Origin: Corynebacterium maris DSM 45190
GTDB lineage: Bacteria > Actinomycetota > Actinomycetes > Mycobacteriales > Mycobacteriaceae
NCBI RefSeq assembly: GCF_000442645.1
Contig: NC_021915.1
Location: 1,364,001 to 1,428,000 of the forward strand
Reading direction: 5' to 3'
Length of the DNA: 64,000 nucleotides
Position 1 is the stretch's first letter, and each line of letters begins with the position of its first letter. This document shows positions 18,421 through 31,473 of the stretch, in pieces. The notes under the pieces were generated by a model. The model saw only the letters and a program-made list of their open reading frames with translations, ran no database searches and was not told the DNA's origin. The position numbers were made by a program, and so were the translations under genes.

Positions 18421-18458
18421 GCCCGGTATCGTTGGATACCGAGTGCCGGGCGCGTTTT
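18421..18458 (+). terminator. hairpin between argR and argG (possible terminator or operator)
   Basis: CGGTATC (18424-18430) and GATACCG (18435-18441) form a 7-bp stem with a 4-nt loop. Alternatively GCCCGG (18421-18426) pairs with CCGGGC (18446-18451) just before GCGTTTT. It may separate argCJBDFR from argGH or carry a control site. Confidence 0.4.
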
Positions 18459-18500
18459 CCCGACAACCCACGAGTTACTTTCCCTTAAAGGAGCAATCAC

Positions 18501-19700
18501 ATGACTGCACGCGTTGTGCTCGCCTACTCCGGCGGCCTCGACACCACCGTCGCCATCCCATACCTGTCCAAGATGACCGGCGGCGAAGTCGTCGCAGTGT
18601 CCCTCGACCTGGGCCAGGGCGGCGAAGACATGGAGTCCGTCCGCCAGCGCGCCCTGGACTCCGGCGCCGTCGAGTCCATCGTCGTCGACGCCCGCGACGA
18701 GTTCGCTGAAGAGTACTGCCTGCCCACGATCAAGGCCAACGGCATGTACATGAAGCAGTACCCGCTGGTCTCCGCGATCTCGCGCCCGCTGATCGTCAAG
18801 CACCTGATCAAGGCAGCGGAAGAGCACGGCGGCACGCACGTCTCCCACGGATGCACCGGCAAGGGCAACGACCAGGTCCGTTTCGAGGTCGGTTTCCGCA
18901 ACCTGAACCCGAACTTGGAAATCATCGCCCCGGCCCGTGACTACGCCTGGACCCGCGACAAGGCCATCGCCTTCGCCGAGGAGATCGACCTGCCGATCGA
19001 GCAGTCCGCCTCCTCGCCGTTCTCCGTGGACCAGAACGTCTGGGGCCGTGCCGTCGAGGCAGGCTACCTGGAGGATCTGTGGAATGCCCCGACTAAGGAC
19101 ATCTACTCTTACACCGAGGATCCGGCCATGGGCAACGCCCCGGACGAGGTCATCATCTCCTTTGAGGCCGGCAAGCCGGTGGCCATCGACGGTCGCAAGG
19201 TCACCGTGCTCGAAGCCATTGAGGAACTCAACCGCCGCGGCGGCGCGCAGGGCGTCGGCCGCCTGGACATGGTCGAGGACCGTCTGGTCGGCATCAAGTC
19301 CCGCGAAATCTACGAAGCGCCGGGCGCGATGATCCTGATCAAGGCGCATGAGGCCCTGGAGGACGTCACCCTCGAGCGCGAGCTCGCCCGCTACAAGCGT
19401 CTCGTCGACGCCCGCTGGTCCGAAGAAGTCTACGACGGTCTGTGGTTCGGCCCGCTGAAGCGCTCCCTCGACGCTTTCGTCGACTCGACCCAGGAGTACG
19501 TCACCGGCGACATCCGCCTGGTTCTGAACGCTGGCTCCATCACCGTCAACGGCCGCCGCTCCAACACGTCGCTGTACGACTTCAACCTGGCGACCTACGA
19601 CACCGGCGACACCTTCGACCAGACCATGGCCAAGGGCTTCGTCCAGCTGCACGGCCTGTCCTCCGAAATCGCCAACAAGCGTGACCGCGAGGCGAACTAA
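18501..19700 (+). CDS. argG: argininosuccinate synthase
   Basis: A 399-aa ATP-dependent ligase joining citrulline and aspartate. The PP-loop AYSGGLDTT is at residues 8-16, with HGCTGKGNDQVRFE and the SSPFSVDQNVWGRAVE segment typical of type I ArgG. AAGGAG lies 7-8 nt before the ATG. It is followed after 3 nt by argH. Confidence 0.97.
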   Translation: MTARVVLAYSGGLDTTVAIPYLSKMTGGEVVAVSLDLGQGGEDMESVRQRALDSGAVESIVVDARDEFAEEYCLPTIKANGMYMKQYPLVSAISRPLIVKHLIKAAEEHGGTHVSHGCTGKGNDQVRFEVGFRNLNPNLEIIAPARDYAWTRDKAIAFAEEIDLPIEQSASSPFSVDQNVWGRAVEAGYLEDLWNAPTKDIYSYTEDPAMGNAPDEVIISFEAGKPVAIDGRKVTVLEAIEELNRRGGAQGVGRLDMVEDRLVGIKSREIYEAPGAMILIKAHEALEDVTLERELARYKRLVDARWSEEVYDGLWFGPLKRSLDAFVDSTQEYVTGDIRLVLNAGSITVNGRRSNTSLYDFNLATYDTGDTFDQTMAKGFVQLHGLSSEIANKRDREAN

Positions 19701-19703
19701 GCG

Positions 19704-21143
19704 ATGACGGACAACACCAAGCACGGCACCAACGAGGGTGCCCTCTGGGGCGGACGCTTCTCCGGCGGCCCCTCTGAAGCGATGTTCGCGCTCAGTGTGT
19801 CCACGCACTTCGACTGGGTCCTGGCCCCTTATGACGTGCTGGCCTCCCAGGCGCACGCCAAGGTTCTCCACGCCGCTGACCTGCTGAGCGACGAGGATCT
19901 GGAGACCATGCTCGCCGGCCTGGAGCAACTGGGCAAGGACGTCGCTGACGGCACCTTCGCTCCGGCCCCGACCGACGAAGACGTGCACGGCGCGATGGAA
20001 CGCGGTCTGATCGAGCGGGTCGGGCCGGAGGTCGGTGGGAGACTGCGTGCCGGTCGTTCCCGCAACGATCAGGTGGCCACCCTCTTCCGGATGTGGCTGC
20101 GGGACGCGGTCCGCGACACGACCCTTGATGTCGTGGACCTGATCGGCGCCCTCGCCGACCAGGCGGAAGCGCACCCGGACGCGATCATGCCGGGTAAGAC
20201 CCATTCGCAGGCGGCGCAACCGGTTCTGCTGGCCCACCAGCTACTCGCGCATGCGCAGCCGCTGGTGCGCGACCTCGACCGGCTCCGCGACCTCGACAAG
20301 CGTCTGGCAGTGTCGCCGTACGGCTCCGGCGCCCTGGCGGGCTCTTCGCTGCAGCTGAACCCGGAGGCCATCGCCGAGGAACTCGGCTTCGACTCCGCCG
20401 CGGACAACTCCATCGACGCCACCAGCTCCCGCGACTTCGCCTCCGAAGCGGCGTTCGTGTTCGCTCAGCTGGCCGTGGACATGTCCCGCCTGGCCGAAGA
20501 GCTGGTCTATTGGGCGACCCCGGAATTCGACTACATCACCCTCGATGACGCCTGGTCCACCGGCTCGTCGATCATGCCGCAGAAGAAGAACCCGGACATC
20601 GCCGAGCTGACCCGCGGCAAGACCGGCCGTCTGATCGGCAACCTGTCCGGCTTGCTGGCGACGCTGAAGGCTCAGCCGCTGGCCTACAACCGCGACCTGC
20701 AAGAGGACAAGGAACCGGTCGTCGATTCGGTGGCCCAGCTACGGCTGCTGCTGCCGGCGATGACCGGCATGGTCTCCACGTTGATCTTCAACGAGGAACG
20801 CATGCGTGAACTCGCCCCGGCGGGCTACACCCTGGCCACCGACCTGGCGGAATGGATGGTCCGGGAGGGAGTGCCGTTCCGCGAGGCCCATGAGGCATCG
20901 GGCGAGTGCGTCCGGCTGGCGGAAACCCGTGGGGTCGGCCTCGATGAACTGACCGACGAGGAGCTGGCGGGCGTCGACGAGCGACTCACCCCGGCGGTGC
21001 GGGAAGTCCTGACCATCGACGGCGCCGTGGCGTCACGGACCACCCGCGGCGGCACCGCCGGCGTGCGCGTCGCCGAACAGCGTGAGCGGGTGCGCACAGC
21101 CGCGGCGGAATACCGCGAGTGGGCACGCACTGCGCTGCGCTAA
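19704..21143 (+). CDS. argH: argininosuccinate lyase
   Basis: A 479-aa member of the fumarase/aspartase superfamily giving arginine and fumarate. Family signature GSSIMPQKKNPD, plus AGRSRNDQVAT and MPGKTHSQAAQPV. Last gene of the arg cluster, 3 nt after argG. A very long inverted repeat begins about 40 nt after the stop. Confidence 0.97.
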   Translation: MTDNTKHGTNEGALWGGRFSGGPSEAMFALSVSTHFDWVLAPYDVLASQAHAKVLHAADLLSDEDLETMLAGLEQLGKDVADGTFAPAPTDEDVHGAMERGLIERVGPEVGGRLRAGRSRNDQVATLFRMWLRDAVRDTTLDVVDLIGALADQAEAHPDAIMPGKTHSQAAQPVLLAHQLLAHAQPLVRDLDRLRDLDKRLAVSPYGSGALAGSSLQLNPEAIAEELGFDSAADNSIDATSSRDFASEAAFVFAQLAVDMSRLAEELVYWATPEFDYITLDDAWSTGSSIMPQKKNPDIAELTRGKTGRLIGNLSGLLATLKAQPLAYNRDLQEDKEPVVDSVAQLRLLLPAMTGMVSTLIFNEERMRELAPAGYTLATDLAEWMVREGVPFREAHEASGECVRLAETRGVGLDELTDEELAGVDERLTPAVREVLTIDGAVASRTTRGGTAGVRVAEQRERVRTAAAEYREWARTALR

Positions 21144-21182
21144 GGCGAATTCCCGGCTAACCTGACGTGTAAGTTCAGGAAA

Positions 21183-21243
21183 CGACGCACGAGGAGGGCG
21201 AGTCCGGTCAGTACAGATCGGACTCGCCCTCCTCGTCGTCGTT
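21183..21243. terminator. 23-bp inverted repeat after argH
   Basis: The left arm (21183-21206) and right arm (21219-21243) pair over about 23 bp with a single bulged base and a 12-nt loop. No clear U-tract follows on either strand. The likely role is terminating argGH and perhaps also the minus-strand direction. Confidence 0.7.
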
Positions 21244-21456
21244 GCGGGGACAGGACGAGCACACCGCCTCCAGAGGACATGCCCCTCTCAGAAAATATGG
21301 AAGGCCGTCTCGGACGATGCCTTGTGCCGGTTGTTCGGCAAGCGTCCCGTGTCGGCGGACGCCGCCATGTGAGAGTTTTGGCTGGGGCTGGTCGACAATC
21401 CCCCGAGTGCCTCGAAGCACGGCCACCCGCGCGAGGCGGTTGCACTTCGACCGCAC
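21208..21456 (-). CDS. doubtful small cysteine-containing ORF
   Basis: An 82-aa minus-strand ORF ending ACPLEAVCSSCPRNDDEEGESDLY. The last 20 codons have strongly GC-biased third positions and a C-x5-C-x2-C spacing, and the stop lies in the loop of the large inverted repeat. The upstream codons do not show the same bias and no ribosome-binding site or promoter is clear. It could be a short real gene, a decayed remnant, or chance coding in a hairpin arm. Confidence 0.25.
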   Translation of the reverse strand: MRSKCNRLARVAVLRGTRGIVDQPQPKLSHGGVRRHGTLAEQPAQGIVRDGLPYFLRGACPLEAVCSSCPRNDDEEGESDLY

Positions 21457-21493
21457 GCCGGGACTGCAGTCCGGCGAAGATCAGTCGTCGGGG
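21257..21493. other. intergenic stretch with no recognised gene
   Basis: Between the argH terminator and the Trm112-like gene I see overlapping short ORFs on both strands, none with family similarity that I recognise. Confidence 0.5.
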
Positions 21494-21499
21494 TAGGAT
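21494..21499 (+). promoter_or_regulatory. -10 box TAGGAT, leaderless promoter
   Basis: TAGGAT ends 8 nt before the ATG at 21508 and there is no Shine-Dalgarno sequence. Confidence 0.55.
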
Positions 21500-21507
21500 T
21501 ATCCACC

Positions 21508-21699
21508 ATGAGTCTTGATCCGAAGTTGCTTGACGTACTCGCCTGTCCTAAGGACAAGGGGCAGCTGACCTACCTGGAGGAAGAACAGGTTTTGGTCAAC
21601 GAGCGCCTCGGCATCGCCTATCGCATCGAAGACGACATCCCCGTGATGTTGATCGACGAAGCCATCGATTGGCCCGCATCCGACGCACAGAGCAACTAG
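21508..21699 (+). CDS. Trm112-like / UPF0434 family protein
   Basis: A 63-aa protein matching the small Trm112p-like family: LDPKLLDVLACPKDKGQLTYLEEEQVLVN, then AYRIEDDIPVMLIDEA. In eukaryotes and archaea Trm112 is an activating partner of methyltransferases; the bacterial role is unsettled. Only one CxxC-like cysteine (ACPKDKG) remains here, so zinc binding is doubtful. tyrS follows after 11 nt with its own strong ribosome-binding site. Confidence 0.85.
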   Translation: MSLDPKLLDVLACPKDKGQLTYLEEEQVLVNERLGIAYRIEDDIPVMLIDEAIDWPASDAQSN

Positions 21700-21710
21700 G
21701 AGGAAAGCCC

Positions 21711-22982
21711 ATGAGCACTAACATCATCGACGAACTGTCCTGGCGTGGCCTGATCAACCAGTCCACCGATCTGGAAGCGCTGCGTGAAGCCTGCCAAGAG
21801 CCGATCAGCCTGTACTGCGGTTTTGACCCCACAGGCGATTCTCTGCACGCCGGCCATCTGGTGCCGATGATCATGCTGCGCCGCTTCCAGGAATTCGGCC
21901 ACCGCCCGATCACTCTGGCCGGCGGCGCAACCGGCATGATCGGTGACCCCCGTGACGTGGGGGAGCGCACGATGCTCACTGACGAGGACGTCGCAGCGAA
22001 CATGGAGTCGATCAAGGGCCAGCTGCGTAGCTTCGTCAAGTTCGACGTGGGTGCAGACAACGACGGTGTCATGGTCAACAACGCCGACTGGACGATGAAC
22101 ATGAACGTCATCGACTTCCTACGCGACGTAGGCAAGAATTTCTCTCTGAACACCATGCTCGACCGGGACACCGTCAAGCGACGTCTGGAGACGGACGGAA
22201 TCTCCTACACGGAGTTTTCCTACATGCTGCTGCAGGCGCATGACTTTGTGCAGCTGCGCCGCACCTACGAGTGCGTTCTGCAGATCGGCGGCGGCGACCA
22301 GTGGGGCAACATCGTCTCCGGCGTCGACCTCAACCGACGCATGGACGGTGCGAAGGCCCACGGGCTGACGGTCCCGCTGGTCACGGACGCCGAAGGAAAT
22401 AAGTTCGGCAAGTCCACCGGCGGCGGCAAGCTGTGGCTCGACGCGGAGAAGACCAGCCCGTACTCCTGGTACCAGTACTTCATCAACGCCGGCGACGCCG
22501 TGGTCATCGATTACCTGAAGTGGTTCACCTTCCTCACCCAGGAAGAGATCGCAGAGCTCGAGGTCGAGGTGGAGGAGCGTCCCTTCAAGCGGGAGGCACA
22601 GCGTCGCCTGGCCAAGGAGATGACAGACCTGGTTCACGGTGAAAAGGCGACGAAGGCCGTGGAGTTGGCGTCGCAGGCACTGTTCGGCCGCGCAGAACTC
22701 GCTGACCTGGACGAAGCGACGCTGGCGTCCGCCGTCTCTGAGACCGCTGTCTTTGAGGTGGCGGAGGAAGAGTCGCGTGCGATCGTCGATCTTCTCATCG
22801 GCACTGGCCTGGCGGAATCGAAGGGCGCCGCCCGTCGTTCCATCAAGGAAGGCGGCGTGTACGTCAATAACGTCCGCGTGGAATCCGACGACTGGGAGCC
22901 GGCCGACACAGATCTTCTGCATGGCTCCTGGCTCGTGCTGCGCCGAGGCAAGAAAAACTTCGCCGGCGTCAAGGTCTCTTAA
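21711..22982 (+). CDS. tyrS: tyrosyl-tRNA synthetase
   Basis: A 423-aa class I synthetase. HIGH-type motif HAGH at residues 46-49 (FDPTGDSLHAGHLVP), KMSKS-type motif KFGKS at 231-235, tyrosine-pocket GGGDQWGNIVSG, and a C-terminal S4 RNA-binding domain (AKGAARRSIKEGGVYVNN). AGGAGGAAAG precedes the ATG. A terminator follows. Confidence 0.97.
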   Translation: MSTNIIDELSWRGLINQSTDLEALREACQEPISLYCGFDPTGDSLHAGHLVPMIMLRRFQEFGHRPITLAGGATGMIGDPRDVGERTMLTDEDVAANMESIKGQLRSFVKFDVGADNDGVMVNNADWTMNMNVIDFLRDVGKNFSLNTMLDRDTVKRRLETDGISYTEFSYMLLQAHDFVQLRRTYECVLQIGGGDQWGNIVSGVDLNRRMDGAKAHGLTVPLVTDAEGNKFGKSTGGGKLWLDAEKTSPYSWYQYFINAGDAVVIDYLKWFTFLTQEEIAELEVEVEERPFKREAQRRLAKEMTDLVHGEKATKAVELASQALFGRAELADLDEATLASAVSETAVFEVAEEESRAIVDLLIGTGLAESKGAARRSIKEGGVYVNNVRVESDDWEPADTDLLHGSWLVLRRGKKNFAGVKVS

Positions 22983-23004
22983 CCCGCTTGTCGAGGCAAG
23001 GGGC

Positions 23005-23053
23005 ATCCCCGGTCAGTGCGCATCACTCGGTGCACACTGGCCGGGGATTTTTC
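23005..23053 (+). terminator. terminator of tyrS
   Basis: ATCCCCGGTCAGTG (from 23005) pairs with CACTGGCCGGGGAT (ending 23048), followed by TTTT. Confidence 0.88.
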
Positions 23054-23157
23054 ATGTGTGTCGCAGACTCTGCTTGCGATGGGCGGGTTGTGTGTGATGG
23101 TGGTGATGGTGAAAACGTACCCTGATCTGCGGAAACGAACACGGTTGTGGGCGTGAT

Positions 23158-23187
23158 TTGCGTCTGCGGGCATGCTCTGACTAATGT
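23158..23187 (+). promoter_or_regulatory. rrn promoter, upstream
   Basis: TTGCGT at 23158-23163 and TAATGT at 23182-23187, 18 nt apart, about 610 nt before 16S. It probably acts together with the stronger promoter downstream. Confidence 0.5.
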
Positions 23188-23238
23188 AGATCAAGTCGCC
23201 GCGACACAGTGACCGAGAGGTTACGAACACGGAGACAG

Positions 23239-23305
23239 TGTGAAAACAAAACAAATACGGAAAACAAACACCGAGTTGACACTCCGAGAGTGGCTCTTGT
23301 AAAGT
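23239..23305 (+). promoter_or_regulatory. rrn main promoter with A-rich upstream element
   Basis: Consensus -35 TTGACA (23276-23281), 18-nt spacer, -10 TAAAGT (23300-23305). An A-rich stretch directly upstream (23240-23270) resembles an UP element. This is the best promoter match in the window and is correctly placed for rRNA. Confidence 0.78.
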
Positions 23306-23798
23306 AAGTTTTCCAGCCACACAGACTAACGAACACGATCAGCACGATCGGTTCCGCAGGACGTGTGTGCGTGTGTTGTGTGAGAACTCAATAGTGTGCC
23401 AATGTACTTTTGTTTAGTGCCACGTGCCGTGCCTTTTTGGTGTGGTGGGTGGTCGTGACGATTGTGTCTGCCCTCACGTCCTGGCCTTGATGGTTGGGGT
23501 GTGGTGGTGGTGCCGGGTGATGGGCTCCTCCCAGTGACGGAGTCCTCATCCTTAAAAGCTGGCCTGCGCGTTGATCGTGTGGGTGTTGCTGGTGCCGGCA
23601 GAGACAATCTCACATAGATGGCCGCTTCCTTGATGTGCCCCGTCAAGGGTTGAGGAAGTGGCGTGAGTTTTGTGCTGACATTTGTCGGTAAAAGTTTTGG
23701 ATAACGAGTGACGCCACCACGTGTGGTGGTGTGCTGGTTGTTTATGTTGTTTGTTGGGAGTACAGGCTTTTCACGAGCTTGAAATCTTTGACAGATTT
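23306..23798 (+). promoter_or_regulatory. 16S rRNA leader with antitermination-type sequence
   Basis: About 490 nt of leader RNA with no credible gene. It contains a 16-nt element ending TGTGTGAGAACT at 23373-23388, repeated exactly at 25604-25619 in the 16S-23S spacer. Such paired elements before 16S and 23S are typical of boxA-type antitermination or processing sites in actinobacterial rrn operons. Open frames on the minus strand here are shadows. Confidence 0.6.
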
Positions 23799-28806
<5,008 letters not shown>

Positions 28807-28975
28807 ACCCTTTGTGATCGTTTTGCCGCACAAACAACAACGATATGAGAAACATAACTCGCGTCTACTATGCAGTGTCTGACACGACACCACCCCCAGT
28901 GGGGATGGTTGCCCAGGACACACACACCGGCCTTCCTGTACGGGAGGGTTGCGGTGGTGTTGTTCTGATTGGGTG

Positions 28976-29093
28976 TGTCGGTGGTTGATAGCGGTAGGGA
29001 AACGCCCGGTCCCATTTCGAACCCGGAAGCTAAGCCTACCTGCGCTGATGGTACTGCACTCGGGAGGGTGTGGGAGAGTAAGACACCGCCGAC
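28976..29093 (+). rRNA. rrf: 5S ribosomal RNA
   Basis: About 118 nt. The 5' GTCGGTGGTTGATAGCGG pairs with the 3' ACACCGCCGAC, and the conserved CCCATTTCGAACCCGGAAG loop lies between. It is 170 nt after 23S, completing the 16S-23S-5S order. Confidence 0.95.
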
Positions 29094-29116
29094 CAAAAAT
29101 TTCACAGTGAACGTCA

Positions 29117-29170
29117 GGGAGCGTGGTTGATGAGTAGAGCATTTGTCTCCTCGTCAACCCCGCTCCCTTT
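29117..29170 (+). terminator. rrn operon terminator
   Basis: An 18-bp stem (left arm from 29117, right arm ending 29167) with one mismatch and one wobble, then TTT. It starts 24 nt after 5S. Confidence 0.85.
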
Positions 29171-29277
29171 CGTCATTTCCGGAAACAGCCGTATCCTCGG
29201 CTGCATGCCGGACGCAACCCGCCCCGCGGATTGCCACGATAAACAGTGACGAAAAATAAGTAGAGAGGCCTCGCCCC

Positions 29278-30276
29278 ATGTCAGAACACTTCGCACGTGA
29301 CAATCGCCGTGAGAATGACCGCTCCGGAGAACGCCGCAATCATTCCGGCTCTCGTGGGCGCACCGGATCGGGCGAGGGGCGCAGCTACTCCAAGCGAGAC
29401 GGCTCACGCGACCCGCGGGATAACCGGGGCCGTCGCGACGAACGCACTGACCGTCGCGACCGTGACGACCGCAACAAGCGCGGGGCACGGGGCGCCGACC
29501 GGTCCAACTCTCGCGGGCGTTTCGAGGAAGAAGAAAAGCAGAGCCGCAACAGCAAACATTTCCGTTCAGCTCCGCGCCGCCAGGGCTACCGAGAAGAGCG
29601 CATGGAGCGCAAAGAAAACGACCCGGATTTGCCGGAGGGGCTCGACGTCGCTGAGCTCGATCCCTTGGTCTGGCAGGATCTACGGGTGCTGTCCAAAGGC
29701 AATGCCGAAGCCGTCGGAAAGCATCTTCTGATGGCAGCGGACCTCATCGACGATTCCCCGGAATTGGCGCTCGCTCACGCCCGGGCAGCTAAAGGCCGCG
29801 CCGGACGTGTGGCCGTCGCCCGAGAGATCAACGGCGTCGCCGCCTACCGCAACGGCGAGTGGAAGGAAGCTCTCGCGGAACTGCGCGCGGCCCGTCGCAT
29901 CGGTGGCGGCCCGGGGCTGATGGCCCTGATGGCTGACTGCGAACGAGGTCTCGGTCGACCGCAGAAGGCCATCGAATTAAGCCGCAGCGAAGAAGCCCGT
30001 CAGCTGGATCAGGAGTCGCGGATTGAGCTGGCGATCGTGATCGCCGGCGCCCGCCAGGACCTGGATCAGCATGATTCGGCGGTGCTGACCTTGGAGCGGG
30101 TCAACCCGGACAGCAACGGCAGCGGCATGTCCGCCGTCCGGCTGGCCTATGCCTACGCCAATGCGCTGGCCTTGGCGGGGCGCACCGAGGAAGCCAAAGA
30201 ATGGTTCACTCACACAGTGGAGATGGACGGAGAAGAACTCACGGACGCTGCGGAGCGTCTCACCGAGCTGGGATAG
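29278..30276 (+). CDS. TPR-like protein with long Arg/Asp/Gly-rich N-terminus
   Basis: A 332-aa protein. Residues 1-115 are almost wholly charged and low-complexity (RDNRRENDRSGERRN, RTDRRDRDDRNKRGARG). Residues 120-330 form helical repeats of tetratricopeptide type (AVGKHLLMAADLIDDSPELALAHARAAKGRAG, AYANALALAGRTEEAKEWF). It corresponds by position and C-terminal architecture to the conserved protein between tyrS and the HAD phosphatase in mycobacteria (Rv1691). Function unknown; the basic tail could bind RNA or ribosomes, which is only inference. GAGAGG lies before the ATG. Confidence 0.85.
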   Translation: MSEHFARDNRRENDRSGERRNHSGSRGRTGSGEGRSYSKRDGSRDPRDNRGRRDERTDRRDRDDRNKRGARGADRSNSRGRFEEEEKQSRNSKHFRSAPRRQGYREERMERKENDPDLPEGLDVAELDPLVWQDLRVLSKGNAEAVGKHLLMAADLIDDSPELALAHARAAKGRAGRVAVAREINGVAAYRNGEWKEALAELRAARRIGGGPGLMALMADCERGLGRPQKAIELSRSEEARQLDQESRIELAIVIAGARQDLDQHDSAVLTLERVNPDSNGSGMSAVRLAYAYANALALAGRTEEAKEWFTHTVEMDGEELTDAAERLTELG

Positions 30277-30279
30277 TAT
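30274..30279 (+). promoter_or_regulatory. -10 box TAGTAT, leaderless promoter
   Basis: TAGTAT overlaps the stop codon of the TPR gene and ends exactly 7 nt before the HAD gene ATG. Confidence 0.5.
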
Positions 30280-30286
30280 TTCATAC

Positions 30287-31273
30287 ATGAGTCTGCTGGA
30301 TTATTATGACGCCCTGCTGCTGGATCTCGACGGAACAGTCTGGGAAGGTGGCCGGGCGATCCCCGGCGCCGTCGAGACGATCCATGAATCTGGCCTGGCG
30401 TGCATGTACATCACCAACAACGCCGCCCGCGCGCCACAGGAAGTGGCGGAGAAGCTGCGTGGAATCGGCGTCGACGCCAGTGAAGAGTTGGTGTTGACGT
30501 CGTCGCAGGCGGCGGTGACGTTGGCGCGGCAGGACTTCCCGGCAGGCACGAAAGTTCTGATCCTGGGCACGGAATCCTTCCGGGACCTGGCGCGTGCCGC
30601 CGGTTTCGAGGTGGTCGACTCCGCCGAAGACAACCCCGAGGTCGTGATGCAGGGGCATAACCCGGAGACCGGGTGGGCGCAGCTGACGGAGGCGACGTTG
30701 GCGATCGCCGGCGGGGCCGCGTACATCGCCACGAACCTGGACACCACGTTGCCGATGGAACGGGGCCTGGCGGTCGGCAACGGCTCCATGGTCGCTGCCG
30801 TAATTTCGGCGACGGGCGTGGCCCCGGCGGCGGCCGGCAAACCGCAGCCGGTGATGTTCCAACAGGCCGTGCAGAAGCTCGGTGCCACGAAGCCACTGGC
30901 GGTGGGCGATCGGCTCAACACCGACATCGAGGGGGCGAATGCCGCGGGCTTTCCCACCTTCCACGTCTTGACCGGAGTGTCCGGCCCGCTGGCGCTGCTG
31001 GAGGCCCCGAAGGAGCAACGTCCGACCTATCTCGCGGAAAATATGCTGGATTTGAAGAAGAACGCCCACCAGCTGCTGCCGGGAGCCCAGGGAGGGTTCA
31101 CCGCCCGCATCAACCGGCGGGACATTCTGTTGGAGCGCGGGCATGCGGGCGCCACCTCGGTGGAGGCGTTGCGCACCGTGCTCGAGGTCGCCTGGGCGAT
31201 GCCCGAGCCGCCGGAGCTGATCCGTCCCGGCTCCGCGGAAGCCGAGGCCGCCACCGACGGCTGGTGGCGCTAG
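30287..31273 (+). CDS. HAD-superfamily phosphatase (NagD/glycerol-3-phosphate phosphatase type)
   Basis: A 328-aa HAD hydrolase. The nucleophile motif DLDGT is at residues 13-17 (Asp13, Asp15), with a motif II-like YITNNAARAP. KPQPVMFQQAV and VGDRLNTDIEGANAAGFPTFHVLTG supply motifs III and IV. The large C2-type cap places it in the NagD/PGP subfamily. Position and family match Rv1692, described as a glycerol-3-phosphate phosphatase, so phosphate release from glycerol phosphate is the best guess. The stop overlaps the next gene's GTG. Confidence 0.9.
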   Translation: MSLLDYYDALLLDLDGTVWEGGRAIPGAVETIHESGLACMYITNNAARAPQEVAEKLRGIGVDASEELVLTSSQAAVTLARQDFPAGTKVLILGTESFRDLARAAGFEVVDSAEDNPEVVMQGHNPETGWAQLTEATLAIAGGAAYIATNLDTTLPMERGLAVGNGSMVAAVISATGVAPAAAGKPQPVMFQQAVQKLGATKPLAVGDRLNTDIEGANAAGFPTFHVLTGVSGPLALLEAPKEQRPTYLAENMLDLKKNAHQLLPGAQGGFTARINRRDILLERGHAGATSVEALRTVLEVAWAMPEPPELIRPGSAEAEAATDGWWR

Positions 31274-31440
31274 TGTCCTCCCCGAAACCGCGGGATCCGC
31301 GTCAACCGCAGGTCACGCCGGCGGACGTCGACGCGGAACTGTCCGACGTCTTGGCGGAACCGGCTTCGGATCTGGCGGCGGAGACTGCGCAGCTGGAGGC
31401 GGCGCACGACGTGCTGCACCGGGCACTGCAGAAAAATTAG
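31273..31440 (+). CDS. 55-aa conserved small protein
   Basis: A small GTG-started gene whose start overlaps the last base of the preceding TAG. Product MSSPKPRDPRQPQVTPADVD...LHRALQKN: a polar N-terminus followed by a 30-residue amphipathic helix (AAETAQLEAAHDVLHRALQ). It corresponds in place and size to the small protein between the HAD gene and tlyA in mycobacteria (Rv1693). Function unknown. High GC3 and conserved synteny support it despite its size. Confidence 0.72.
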   Translation: MSSPKPRDPRQPQVTPADVDAELSDVLAEPASDLAAETAQLEAAHDVLHRALQKN

Positions 31441-31473
31441 AGCGTCAGGCGAACGAAAGGACACACCCTTCTC

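Noticed and set aside
18390..20237. 615-codon minus-strand frame opposite argG/argH
   Set aside because: Antisense shadow of two certain genes, no motif.
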